From: Candidatus Nanopelagicales bacterium
GTDB taxonomy: Bacteria; Actinomycetota; Actinomycetes; S36-B12; GCA-2699445
Reading direction: 5' to 3'
NCBI GenBank assembly: GCA_030700225.1
Contig: JAUYJT010000042.1
Coordinates: forward strand, 1 to 41,235
Length of the DNA: 41,235 bases
Part shown: positions 10,589 through 17,966 of the stretch, in pieces
How the letters are laid out: the number at the start of each line of letters is the position of its first letter
Position numbering within the stretch: position 1 is the stretch's first letter
Notes under the pieces: generated by a model
The model's input: only the letters and a program-made list of their open reading frames with translations
Told to the model about the DNA's origin: nothing
The model's database searches: none
Position numbers and translations under genes: made by a program

Positions 10589-11971
10589 ATGCAGATCGAC
10601 AATGCCGTCGCCGAGGCCGTCGCCGAGCTCGTCAGCCAGCTCCCCGACGGGGTGGTGGTGACGGGCGCCGACGAGATGGACAAGTACCGCGAGGACTTCG
10701 CGCGGGACGGGTCGGCCGGGATGCCGATCGCCGTCGTACGCGCCGGCAACGCCAGCCACGTGCAACAGGCAGTGCGCTGGGCGGCCGCGCACCGGGTGCC
10801 CGTGGTCCCGCGTGGCGCCGGCACAGGCCTATCGGGCGGGTCCTCGGCCGTCGACGGCGGGATCACGATCTCGTTGGACCGGATGCGACACATCGAAATC
10901 GACCCCGCCTGCCAGGTCGCGATCGTAGACCCGGGGGCGCTGAATGCGGACGTCAAGCGAGCAGCTGCCGAGCACGGCCTGTGGTACCCGCCCGATCCCT
11001 CGTCGTATGAGATCTGCTCGATCGGTGGCAACCTCGCCACCAACGCCGGCGGCCTGTGCTGCGTGAAGTACGGCGTGACGACCGACTACGTCCTCGGCAT
11101 GGACGTCGTCCTGGCCGACGGCACGCTCGTCACGCTGGGCGGCAAGCAGATCAAGGACGTCGCCGGGCTGTCGCTGCTGAAGCTGTTCGTCGGCAGCGAG
11201 GGCACCCTCGGCGTGATCACCCGGGCGACTCTGCGGTTGATCCCTGCCCAGACCGCAGGCGCGGCTCTGGTCAGTGCTTTCCCGACCATGGCCGCCGCAG
11301 CGCGGGCCGTGGTGGCGATCCGCAGCCGCGTGCGTTGCTCGATGCTGGAGCTGATGGACAACACCACCATCAACGCCGTCGAGGACTGGCGCTCCCACGG
11401 ACTCGACCGTTCGACCGGCGCACTGCTGATCGCGCAGTCGGATGCGTCCGGCCCGTCGTGCAAGACCGAGATTGACCTGATCCGCGAGCACTGCGAGCAG
11501 GAAGGCGCGACGGACGTCTTCACGACTACCAACGCCGACGAGGCCCAGATGTTCGTCGCAGCCCGCCGCAACGCGTTCCTCGCTCTCGAGCAGCGCGGGA
11601 GCGTGCTGTTTGAGGACGTCGGCGTCCCGGTGCCGCTGCTGCCCGACCTCGTCGACGGAGTGGGCGGCATCGCGAAGCGCTGCGCCGTGGAGATCGCCGT
11701 CGTGGCCCATGCCGGCGACGGAAACACCCACCCGATCATCGTGTACGACGCCGCGGATCCCGGTGCCGCGGTCCGGGCGCGTCAGGCGTTCGACGAGGTG
11801 ATGACGATCGCGATCGCGCTCGGCGGGACCATCACCGGGGAGCACGGAGTGGGACGCGCGAAGAAGGCCGCACTGCCCGACCAGCTCGGTGCCGACGTGA
11901 TGACACTGACGAAACGCATCAAGGATGCTCTCGACCCCGACGGCATCCTAAACCCCGGCGCAGTCCTGTAG
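10589..11971 (+). CDS. glcD: FAD-linked oxidase, glycolate oxidase GlcD type
   Basis: This 460-aa flavoprotein belongs to the FAD-linked oxidase family containing GlcD and D-lactate dehydrogenases. The PCMH-type FAD domain shows PRGAGTGLSGGSS (about 74-86), GGNLATNAGG and VGSEGTLGVIT. The C-terminal domain shows HAGDGNTHP and GEHGVGRAKK, ending in the usual GILNPG. In this setting it most likely oxidises glycolate to glyoxylate after phosphoglycolate dephosphorylation. No glcE or glcF is nearby, so the electron acceptor is unclear; D-lactate or 2-hydroxyglutarate as substrate cannot be excluded by sequence. It follows cbbY by 20 bp; CAGGA before the ATG is a fair ribosome binding site. Confidence 0.85.
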   Translation: MQIDNAVAEAVAELVSQLPDGVVVTGADEMDKYREDFARDGSAGMPIAVVRAGNASHVQQAVRWAAAHRVPVVPRGAGTGLSGGSSAVDGGITISLDRMRHIEIDPACQVAIVDPGALNADVKRAAAEHGLWYPPDPSSYEICSIGGNLATNAGGLCCVKYGVTTDYVLGMDVVLADGTLVTLGGKQIKDVAGLSLLKLFVGSEGTLGVITRATLRLIPAQTAGAALVSAFPTMAAAARAVVAIRSRVRCSMLELMDNTTINAVEDWRSHGLDRSTGALLIAQSDASGPSCKTEIDLIREHCEQEGATDVFTTTNADEAQMFVAARRNAFLALEQRGSVLFEDVGVPVPLLPDLVDGVGGIAKRCAVEIAVVAHAGDGNTHPIIVYDAADPGAAVRARQAFDEVMTIAIALGGTITGEHGVGRAKKAALPDQLGADVMTLTKRIKDALDPDGILNPGAVL

Positions 11972-11988
11972 TGCCAACGAGGAGAGAG

Positions 11989-13095
11989 ATGACACCCATC
12001 GTCAGACGCCACCTGTTCGGTCCCGGCCCGACCAACCCCTACCCGGAGGCGACGGAGGGTCTGGCCCGGCCGTTGCTCGGTCACCTCGATCCGGCCTTCA
12101 TCGCGATCATGGACGAGACCTGTGATCGCCTCCGGGAGGCGTGGGGCACCGCCAACGTACGCACGCTTCCGCTCTCGGCAACAGGGTCGGCGGGCATGGA
12201 GGCGGCCTTCGTCAACACCGTACGGCCCGACGACGTCGTGGTCGTCGCGGTCAACGGCCTGTTCGGGCAGCGGATGTGCGAAGTGGCGAGGCGATGCGGC
12301 GCCCACGTGGTCCCTGTTGAGCACACGTGGGGCACCCCCGTCGATCCCGAGCGAGTGCTGGCCGCCCACCCTTCGCCCACACTCGTGGCCGCCGTGCACG
12401 CCGAGACGTCGACGGGGGTCCAATCCGACATCGCGGCGCTGGGTGAAGCCGTGCACGCGGCCGGGGACGCACTCCTGGTCGTCGACGCGGTGACCTCCAT
12501 CGGCGGCCTCAAGCTACGGGCCGACGACTGGGGCATTGACGTGGGCTACGCCGGCACTCAGAAGTGCCTGGGCGTCGCACCGGGACTTGCTCCGTTCACC
12601 ATCAACGATCGCGCGTTCGCGCGTCGCGTCGAACGCCCGCAGTCCTGGTACCTCGACCTCGGTCTCATCGGCGGCTACGCCGGCGAGGCGGTGTCGAAAG
12701 GAGGTGGCCGCACGTACCACCACACGGCGCCCGTCGCGATGGTCACGTCGCTCCACGCCGGCCTCGGCAGGATCCTCCACGAGGGATTGCCGAACGTGTG
12801 GGCCAGGCATGCGGCGGCGGGCCAGGCTCTTCAGGACGGGCTCGAGGCCATGGGCCTCGAGTTGTTCGCAGAAAAGGGTTCACGGCTGCCCGACCTCACC
12901 GCGGTCAAAGTGCCGGCCGATGTCGACTCGGCCGCGGTCCGGCGCACCCTGCTGAACCGCTACGACATAGAGATCGGCGCCGGGGTCGGCGAGTTCGCCA
13001 GCTCGGTGTGGCGCATCGGTCTGATGGGTCCCAACGCGCGAGCGGACGCGGTCACCATGGTGCTCGGCGCCCTGGCGGAAGTGCTGGGACGCTAG
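11989..13095 (+). CDS. Class V aminotransferase, serine/alanine-glyoxylate type
   Basis: This PLP-dependent aminotransferase (368 aa) resembles alanine- and serine-glyoxylate aminotransferases. It opens with LFGPGPTNPYPE, has the ATGSAGMEAAFVN cofactor-binding block, VDAVTSIGGL and the PLP-lysine block GTQKCLGVAPG (Lys near residue 186). After glcD, the natural reaction is amination of glyoxylate to glycine. A GTG at 11971 overlaps the glcD stop, but ATG 11989 is preferred because AGGAG lies 4 nt upstream of it. It is the last gene of the rightward operon. Exact amino donor cannot be read from the sequence. Confidence 0.85.
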   Translation: MTPIVRRHLFGPGPTNPYPEATEGLARPLLGHLDPAFIAIMDETCDRLREAWGTANVRTLPLSATGSAGMEAAFVNTVRPDDVVVVAVNGLFGQRMCEVARRCGAHVVPVEHTWGTPVDPERVLAAHPSPTLVAAVHAETSTGVQSDIAALGEAVHAAGDALLVVDAVTSIGGLKLRADDWGIDVGYAGTQKCLGVAPGLAPFTINDRAFARRVERPQSWYLDLGLIGGYAGEAVSKGGGRTYHHTAPVAMVTSLHAGLGRILHEGLPNVWARHAAAGQALQDGLEAMGLELFAEKGSRLPDLTAVKVPADVDSAAVRRTLLNRYDIEIGAGVGEFASSVWRIGLMGPNARADAVTMVLGALAEVLGR

Positions 13096-13137
13096 TTAGC
13101 GTCGGTCGGCCTGGTCGGGTTCCGCCCGCTGCCCAAG

Positions 13138-13158
13138 CCGTTCAAGGCTGTTGAATGG
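13138..13158. terminator. Weak hairpin between convergent operons
   Basis: CCGTTCAA and TTGAATGG flank a 5-nt loop, giving an 8-bp stem with one G-T step. There is no U-run, so this is only a possible bidirectional terminator between the aminotransferase gene and prk. Confidence 0.2.
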
Positions 13159-13200
13159 CCACGGGATCCTCCTAGCGCGGGGACGATGGCGTTGATGGGC

Positions 13201-14076
13201 TCAGCGGGCCTTGTCGCGGTGCTCGAGCAGCCGCCACAGCATCGGCGTGAAGATCAGCTGCATGGCCAGGTCCATCTTCCCGCCGGGGCACACGATGGTG
13301 TTCGGCCGCGACATGAACGAGTCATGCAGCATCGAGAGCAGGTAGGGGAAGTCGATCCCGCGCGGGTTGGCAAATCTGATCACGAGCATCGACTCGTCTT
13401 GGCTTGGGATGGTCCGCGCGATGAAGGGGTTGGACGTGTCCACGATTGGGACCCGCTGGAAGTTCACGTGCGTGCGGGAGAACTGTGGGCACATGTAGTT
13501 CACATAGTCGTCCATCCGGCGCAGGATGGTCTCGGTGACCGCCTCCGCGGAGTAGCCGCGCTGGGACTTGTCGCGTTGTACTTTCTGCGTCCACTCGAGG
13601 TTGATGACCGGCACTACACCGATCAGCAGATCGGTGAATTGCGCGACATTGACCGTCTCGGTGGCCACCGCGCCGTGCAGACCCTCGTAGAAGAGCAGAT
13701 CGGTGCCAGCAGGGATCTCCTCCCAAGGCGTGAACGCGCCCGGCTCCTGGTTGTACGGCGCCGCTTCCTCGTCGCTGTGGAGATACTTGCGCAGCTTGCC
13801 GGTGCCCGTTTCGCCGTACACCCGGAACAGCTCCTCAAGTTCCCCGAAGAGGTTAGCCTCGGGCCCGAAGTGGCTGAAGGTGTGGTCACCCTCGGCCAGC
13901 GCACGCGCCATCTCCGCCTTCATCTCCACGCGGTCGAACCTGTGGAAGCTGTCGCCCTCGACGAAGGCCGCATTGACGTGCTCGCGACGGAAGATCTGCT
14001 CGAACGTGCGCATCACCGAGGTGGTTCCGGCGCCGGACGAACCGGTGATGGCAACGACTGGGTGCTTGACGGACAT
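13201..14076 (-). CDS. prk: Phosphoribulokinase, proteobacterial type
   Basis: PRK phosphorylates ribulose-5-P to RuBP, the Rubisco substrate. At 291 aa it matches the short, octameric bacterial class rather than the plant/cyanobacterial class. The P-loop is GSSGAGTTS near residue 12, followed by EGDSFHR with its substrate-binding residues, the HFGPEANLF block, FYEGLHGA and the later RRMDDYVNY and RFANPRGIDFPYL segments. ATG 14076 has GAGGAGG upstream and starts just before the P-loop. It lies 10 bp downstream of fbp and is co-transcribed with it. Confidence 0.96.
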   Translation of the reverse strand: MSVKHPVVAITGSSGAGTTSVMRTFEQIFRREHVNAAFVEGDSFHRFDRVEMKAEMARALAEGDHTFSHFGPEANLFGELEELFRVYGETGTGKLRKYLHSDEEAAPYNQEPGAFTPWEEIPAGTDLLFYEGLHGAVATETVNVAQFTDLLIGVVPVINLEWTQKVQRDKSQRGYSAEAVTETILRRMDDYVNYMCPQFSRTHVNFQRVPIVDTSNPFIARTIPSQDESMLVIRFANPRGIDFPYLLSMLHDSFMSRPNTIVCPGGKMDLAMQLIFTPMLWRLLEHRDKAR

Positions 14077-14086
14077 GGGGGCCTCC

Positions 14087-15160
14087 TCAGGTGTTGACGC
14101 GGAACAGACCGCGCAAGCCGTAGAGCGGGTGGTTGTCGGCCGCCGCCTCGGCCGGCTCGGCGTGATAGCGCTCGATGCGCTCCACTTCCTCGCGGCTGCC
14201 GAAGATGAAGCCGATGCGCTGGTGCAGGTCCTTCGGCTTGACGTCCAGGACGCGTTCGTAGCCGGTCGTGGCGCGGCCACCTGCCTGCTCGATCAGCATC
14301 GCGATCGGGTTCGCCTCATACAGGAGGCGCAGCCGGCCTGCCTTGTCGGAATCCTTGGTGTCGCGCGGATACAGGAAGACTCCGCCGCGGGTGAGGATCC
14401 GATGCGTTTCGGCAACCAGGGACGCGACCCAGCGCATGTTGAAGTCCCGTTCGCGCGGGCCGTTGACCCCCTGTAGGCACTCGCTCACGTAGCGCAGAAC
14501 CGCCGGCTCCCAGAAGCGCTGATTGGAGCTGTTGACGGCGTACTCCGAGGTGGACTCGGGGAGGGTGAGGTCTACCTCGGTGAGAAAGAACTCGCCAAGA
14601 CTCGGGTCCAGGGTGAAGACGTGCACGCCCCTCCCGACGGTGATCACAAGGACGGTGGCCGGACCGTAGACGGCGTACCCGGCTGCGACCTGCTGGGTCC
14701 CCGGTTGGAGGAAGTCCTCGACCTCGGGGTCCTCCCCCGCGGTGGTCGCGCGCAGGATCGAGAAGATGCTGCCCACCGAGACGTTGACGTCGATGTTGGA
14801 GGAGCCGTCGAGCGGATCGAAGGCAAGGAGGTACTTGCCGCGTGGATAGGCGGCCGGGATCAGGTAGGGGTCATCCAGCTCTTCGGATGCCATCCCGGCC
14901 ACATTTCCGGTGCCTTCGTTGACGGACAGGAAGATGTCGTTGGCGACGATGTCCAGCTTCTGCTGCTGCTCACCCTGGACGTTGACGGCCCCCGCCTTGC
15001 CGATCACGTCGGTGAGGGCGCCCGTGGCCATCCGCTTCGAGATCGCCTTGCAGGCCAGGGCGACGTCGAGGATGAGCGAGTTGAGTTCGCCGCTCGACTC
15101 GAGGTGACGGCGGCGCTCCTCGATGAGGAACTGCGCGAGCGTGGTCCGTTCGATCAGCAT
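14087..15160 (-). CDS. fbp: Fructose-1,6-bisphosphatase class I
   Basis: This class I FBPase (357 aa) hydrolyses fructose-1,6-bisphosphate and possibly sedoheptulose-1,7-bisphosphate, since no separate SBPase is seen. The metal-binding signature DPLDGSSNIDVN (near residue 113) and VGSIFSI follow, with the C-terminal GGRAT block. Two adjacent ATGs exist; the second (15160) is chosen because AGGAG lies 6 nt before it, against 3 nt for the first. The 183 bp upstream contains an imperfect ATCCA/TGGAT repeat but no match to the conserved A-D sites. Confidence 0.94.
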   Translation of the reverse strand: MLIERTTLAQFLIEERRRHLESSGELNSLILDVALACKAISKRMATGALTDVIGKAGAVNVQGEQQQKLDIVANDIFLSVNEGTGNVAGMASEELDDPYLIPAAYPRGKYLLAFDPLDGSSNIDVNVSVGSIFSILRATTAGEDPEVEDFLQPGTQQVAAGYAVYGPATVLVITVGRGVHVFTLDPSLGEFFLTEVDLTLPESTSEYAVNSSNQRFWEPAVLRYVSECLQGVNGPRERDFNMRWVASLVAETHRILTRGGVFLYPRDTKDSDKAGRLRLLYEANPIAMLIEQAGGRATTGYERVLDVKPKDLHQRIGFIFGSREEVERIERYHAEPAEAAADNHPLYGLRGLFRVNT

Positions 15161-15343
15161 CATGAACTCCTCAAAGGAAGGTGGCGGGGACGACGGGTGC
15201 GTGCGACTTGGACCGAGCAAACCAGCGGGGCCGGTGGCCCGGCATCCATCCGAGGGGTGGCCGGAGGGGTGGATCGGCCTGGACAGCGCCTGTGGGAGGC
15301 CGACAGGTCTGGGACCTACCTAGGTTCGCGTCGTGGCGCGGGC
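15161..15343. other. fbp-prk upstream region
   Basis: This 183-bp gap lies between the end of fba3 and fbp, both leftward. It holds the fbp ribosome binding site and GC-rich sequence including two GGGGTGG elements. I found no convincing promoter or terminator. Confidence 0.3.
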
Positions 15344-16255
15344 TCATCCCCCCTTGGCGGCGGGGTGGAGTGCCTGGGCAGCGGCGCGGCACGACGCACT
15401 GAGGGCAGCCTGGCCGGAAATGATGCCCCCATCCTGGCTCGTCCAGGCAAGGGTGGCCGGGGCGACCAGTGCGCGCCCGAACGCGAACGTGATCGGCAGA
15501 CGCAGTCCTGCCTCCGCCGCTTGGCCGCTCACGGCACCCAGGGAGGCACAGGCAACGTCGTTGTCCAGCCCTGTCGACATGAACATCACCCCCGCGAGGG
15601 TGGGGGGAACATGCTCCCTGAGCAGCTGAATGGTGGTTTGGGCCACGAGCTCCGGGTCGGCCGGATCGTCGTGCCACACGCCCGGCCGCACGAAGTTCAT
15701 CCTGATCACCACCTGGCTCGCGGGGACGGACGCAGCGGCCAGCGCTCTGTCCAGCGCCCGGATGGCGTTGCCGGTGACCGCCATCGCCACCGCATGACTG
15801 TGCGAGCACTGGTTGGGCATCGCAATGTCCAGCATCGGCAGCAGGCCCACCTCAAGGCTGGCCGCGGCCCGTTCAGCGAGCAGGGTCGTGTCGACGTACG
15901 CCGCCGGTCCGGTCGTCGTGAAGGGGTCGAGATCTGCCCTCCACTTCACGAAGCTGGCACCATCTCGAACAAGGTCGCCCAGGTCGCGTTCTGCCCGATG
16001 CGCGTCGAGGCGCACCCCGACCACGATTCCCGTGGGCGCGGCCCCGCGGCACTGGGTCAGCCCCTCGGGCGCGACCAGCACGCCCGAGATCCACTGATCG
16101 AGTTCGGGGGTCTCGAGCAGCATCGCTCGGTGGCCCTGGGCCTCGAACTCGGCTCTCCCATCGGTGTCGGTCGAGATGCGATCGAGGTGCTCGTCGACCG
16201 CGAGCAGACCCTTCCCCGGAGTGAACAGGCGCGCGGCGATGCGTTCGGGAGTCAT
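15344..16255 (-). CDS. Degenerate class I aldolase paralogue (FBA3)
   Basis: This 303-aa protein aligns along its length with FBA1 and FBA2 but lacks the catalytic set. It keeps D21 (GKGLLAVDEH) and K104 (FVKWRAD). The position of the Schiff-base lysine is R185 (VIRMNFVRPG), the Lys107 equivalent is R82, and the EPE acids are replaced by D143-I-A145. A Schiff-base aldolase mechanism is therefore unlikely. It may be a pseudoenzyme, a regulator of the other aldolases, or an enzyme with different chemistry. The ATG at 16255 has no ribosome binding site of its own and overlaps the stop of a 24-codon leader ORF (ATGA). Repeats and site D lie upstream. It is the first cbb-type gene leftward from that gap, followed by fbp and prk. 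Confidence 0.75.
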   Translation of the reverse strand: MTPERIAARLFTPGKGLLAVDEHLDRISTDTDGRAEFEAQGHRAMLLETPELDQWISGVLVAPEGLTQCRGAAPTGIVVGVRLDAHRAERDLGDLVRDGASFVKWRADLDPFTTTGPAAYVDTTLLAERAAASLEVGLLPMLDIAMPNQCSHSHAVAMAVTGNAIRALDRALAAASVPASQVVIRMNFVRPGVWHDDPADPELVAQTTIQLLREHVPPTLAGVMFMSTGLDNDVACASLGAVSGQAAEAGLRLPITFAFGRALVAPATLAWTSQDGGIISGQAALSASCRAAAQALHPAAKGG

Positions 16256-16326
16256 GAGGCCGGCTGCGCTTCGAGGACGTGCCGAACGGTGCTGATCAGG
16301 AGGGTGCGGATGCGGCCGTTGGTCAT
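16252..16326 (-). CDS. 24-aa leader ORF coupled to fba3
   Basis: The ORF starts with ATG at 16326, preceded by AGGGAG at a good spacing, and encodes 24 residues (MTNGRIRTLLISTV at the start, ending EAQPAS). Its TGA overlaps the fba3 ATG (ATGA). Because fba3 lacks its own ribosome binding site, this short ORF probably delivers ribosomes to it. It is not in the fba3 frame, and FBA3 aligns with the other aldolases without it. It could be a control peptide or the remnant of an N-terminal extension. Confidence 0.5.
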   Translation of the reverse strand: MTNGRIRTLLISTVRHVLEAQPAS

Positions 16327-16393
16327 GGCGATCTCCCTGGAATCGGTGGATCTCCACCGTCCGACCGGCGGAACCGCGCGTCCACCACCCCCA

Positions 16394-16436
16394 GGGTGAG
16401 GTCGGGGGTGAGGTCGGGGGTGAGGTCGGGGTGACC
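16394..16436. repeat. Tandem 12-bp repeats upstream of fba3
   Basis: The unit GTGAGGTCGGGG occurs three times with 12-bp spacing (GTGAG at 16396, 16408, 16420) and a fourth, altered copy follows 11 bp later (GTGAC at 16431). Each contains the GTGAG arm of the conserved inverted repeat, so these may be arrayed half-sites. They end 70-110 bp upstream of the leader ORF. Confidence 0.6.
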
Positions 16437-16474
16437 TCGTACCTGACATGTCGTGGGCCCCGAAGTCTGGAGAC

Positions 16475-16504
16475 CTCACCCACCCGCTCCCCCGGCAGGG
16501 TGAT
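16475..16504 (+). promoter_or_regulatory. Conserved spaced inverted repeat, site D
   Basis: CTCAC, 20 bp, GTGAT; extended arms CTCACCC and GGGTGAT. It lies in the 247-bp gap between the fba3 leader ORF and the divergent gene at 16574. Spacing is the same as at sites A, B and C, though the outer bases differ by one on each side. The rest of the gap holds the tandem repeats. Confidence 0.45.
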
Positions 16505-16573
16505 CCACTCCGGCGCGGGCCGGTCGATGGTGGAGCCAGGCACTTGTTCCCTCGTCGAAGGAGACGAACAACC

Positions 16574-17182
16574 ATGGCCCCGAGCACCACGACACCCAGC
16601 GGCCTCGACCCCGACCTGGCGACCCACGAGCAACCGATCCAGGAGATCATCCGGGTCGCCCATGAGCGCCTGGCGCAGCGTTTCGAGGACGTCCATGTCA
16701 TGACCTGGCCGCGTCAGGCCCGCGACGTCCAACACCGCGCCGACGCGATGCTCATCGAACTCACGCGCCACGTCAACGCCGTGCGCGCCGTGGCCGTCGA
16801 CGAGGTCCGTTCCGTCGGCGAGGCCGACCTGGCCCAAGCGCTGCGCACCCTGTGCCGCGACGTCGAGCAGAGCACGTGGTGGATCAAGGCCCGGCTCTAC
16901 GGCAATTCCAGCATGAGCAAGTGTTCGTTCCCTGCCCTGGTGGCCGAGGTCGAGGAACAGGTCGCCACCCTCCTCGACCTCGAGCAGCAGGCCCTGACCC
17001 AGCTGCGTAAACACCACGACCACGCCGGCCTGGTGCGCATCGGCCAGCGACTCCTCCGGGTCGAGGCCCACTCACCCACCCGCCCGCACCCCCACCTGCC
17101 CCACCAGGGGCGACTCGGCGCCCTGGCGCGCGCGGTGACGTCCCGCACCGACGCCATCTGGGACACCGTCGAGGGCCGCTAG
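16574..17182 (+). CDS. Uncharacterised helical protein, 202 aa
   Basis: I do not recognise this protein with confidence. It is predicted mainly helical and soluble, with heptad-like stretches (about 52-105 and 119-165) rich in Leu, Ala, Glu and His, for example HRADAMLIELTRHV. The general layout recalls hemerythrin-like HHE domain proteins, but a clear set of metal-binding His and Glu is not visible. ATG 16574 has GAAGGAGA upstream. It stands alone, divergent from fba3 across site D and convergent with the DUF6390 gene with a 22-bp gap. The shared site suggests it is controlled together with the aldolases. Confidence 0.7.
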   Translation: MAPSTTTPSGLDPDLATHEQPIQEIIRVAHERLAQRFEDVHVMTWPRQARDVQHRADAMLIELTRHVNAVRAVAVDEVRSVGEADLAQALRTLCRDVEQSTWWIKARLYGNSSMSKCSFPALVAEVEEQVATLLDLEQQALTQLRKHHDHAGLVRIGQRLLRVEAHSPTRPHPHLPHQGRLGALARAVTSRTDAIWDTVEGR

Positions 17183-17204
17183 GACACCGACTGCCGACGG
17201 CCCG

Positions 17205-17966
17205 TCAGCCCCCCTGTTGCGCCAGCCGCGTGTTGGTGAGGACCACCTGCTCCGCCGACCTGGCCAGCAGGGTTTCGGCCTGCGCCGACGTCAGCCGGTC
17301 GCACGCGAACGACCAGTGGATCGCCGCCCAGTCGTCCTCGGTGAACTCGGCCATCGCGCCGTCTGCGGTACGCCGCGCCACGCGTTCGTGACGCGGCTCG
17401 CCGATCCGCAGCAGCCCGTCGTGGTGCAAGGTGTCGACCTCCACCAGCATCGAGTCGTGGTCGACGTCCAGCACGCGACCGGCGCGGATCCGGCATGAGT
17501 CCAGGATGTGCAGCGGCTCAGGCAGTCCGGTTGAGAGCAGCCGCGTCCACGGATATACGCCGAGGACGTGGAAGGCGTGAGTGGGCCGCACTTCCGGCAA
17601 CAGCTCGGCACGCAGATGGGACCAGTAGTGCCCCGCCTGTGCGGCGAACCGGTCGATCAACAGCTCACCGAGACGCTGGTCGTCCACCTGGTCGGTGAGG
17701 TCCGACCCGGTCCAGTAGGCCCGGCCGACCGCCTCGGAGAGCGGGTCGAGACCCACGAACTCGCCGATCAGCACCTGGTAGGGCCAGACCCCCGAGAACT
17801 GCTTGGCCGCGCGCCGTACCCCACCTGGCTCGACCGGCCGGCCGCAGGCCGAGCGCTGGAGGACGGCCGCGGCCGAGGGACCGCAGTAGCCCAGGGCGTT
17901 GGGCGCGTGCGCGTAGCGGGCGAACAGCCGCTCGCCTTCGACGTCGTGGTCGGAGGTCTCGCTCAC
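17205..17966 (-). CDS. DUF6390-like hydrogenase-cluster protein
   Basis: This 253-aa protein appears to match the DUF6390 family (opening LFARYAHAPNALGYCGP), which I associate with actinobacterial hydrogenase gene clusters. Its function is not known to me. No signal peptide or membrane segment is evident; it is Trp- and His-rich in the middle (GHYWSHLRAELLPEVRPTHAFHVLGVYPW, seen around 113-140 in parts). The start overlaps the hypD stop by ATGA, and it is the last gene of the leftward hydrogenase unit. The translational coupling to hypD suggests a role in maturation or assembly. Confidence 0.7.
   Translation of the reverse strand: MSETSDHDVEGERLFARYAHAPNALGYCGPSAAAVLQRSACGRPVEPGGVRRAAKQFSGVWPYQVLIGEFVGLDPLSEAVGRAYWTGSDLTDQVDDQRLGELLIDRFAAQAGHYWSHLRAELLPEVRPTHAFHVLGVYPWTRLLSTGLPEPLHILDSCRIRAGRVLDVDHDSMLVEVDTLHHDGLLRIGEPRHERVARRTADGAMAEFTEDDWAAIHWSFACDRLTSAQAETLLARSAEQVVLTNTRLAQQGG

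Noticed and set aside
15244-15274. ATCCA/TGGAT inverted repeat upstream of fbp as a fifth conserved site
   Set aside because: The spacer is 21 bp and the arms do not match TTCAC/GTGAR, so it was not counted.
14621-16399. Plus-strand open frame of 592 codons across fbp and fba3
   Set aside because: It runs antisense to two recognised genes and through their intergenic region, with low-complexity Arg/Gly/His-rich translation.
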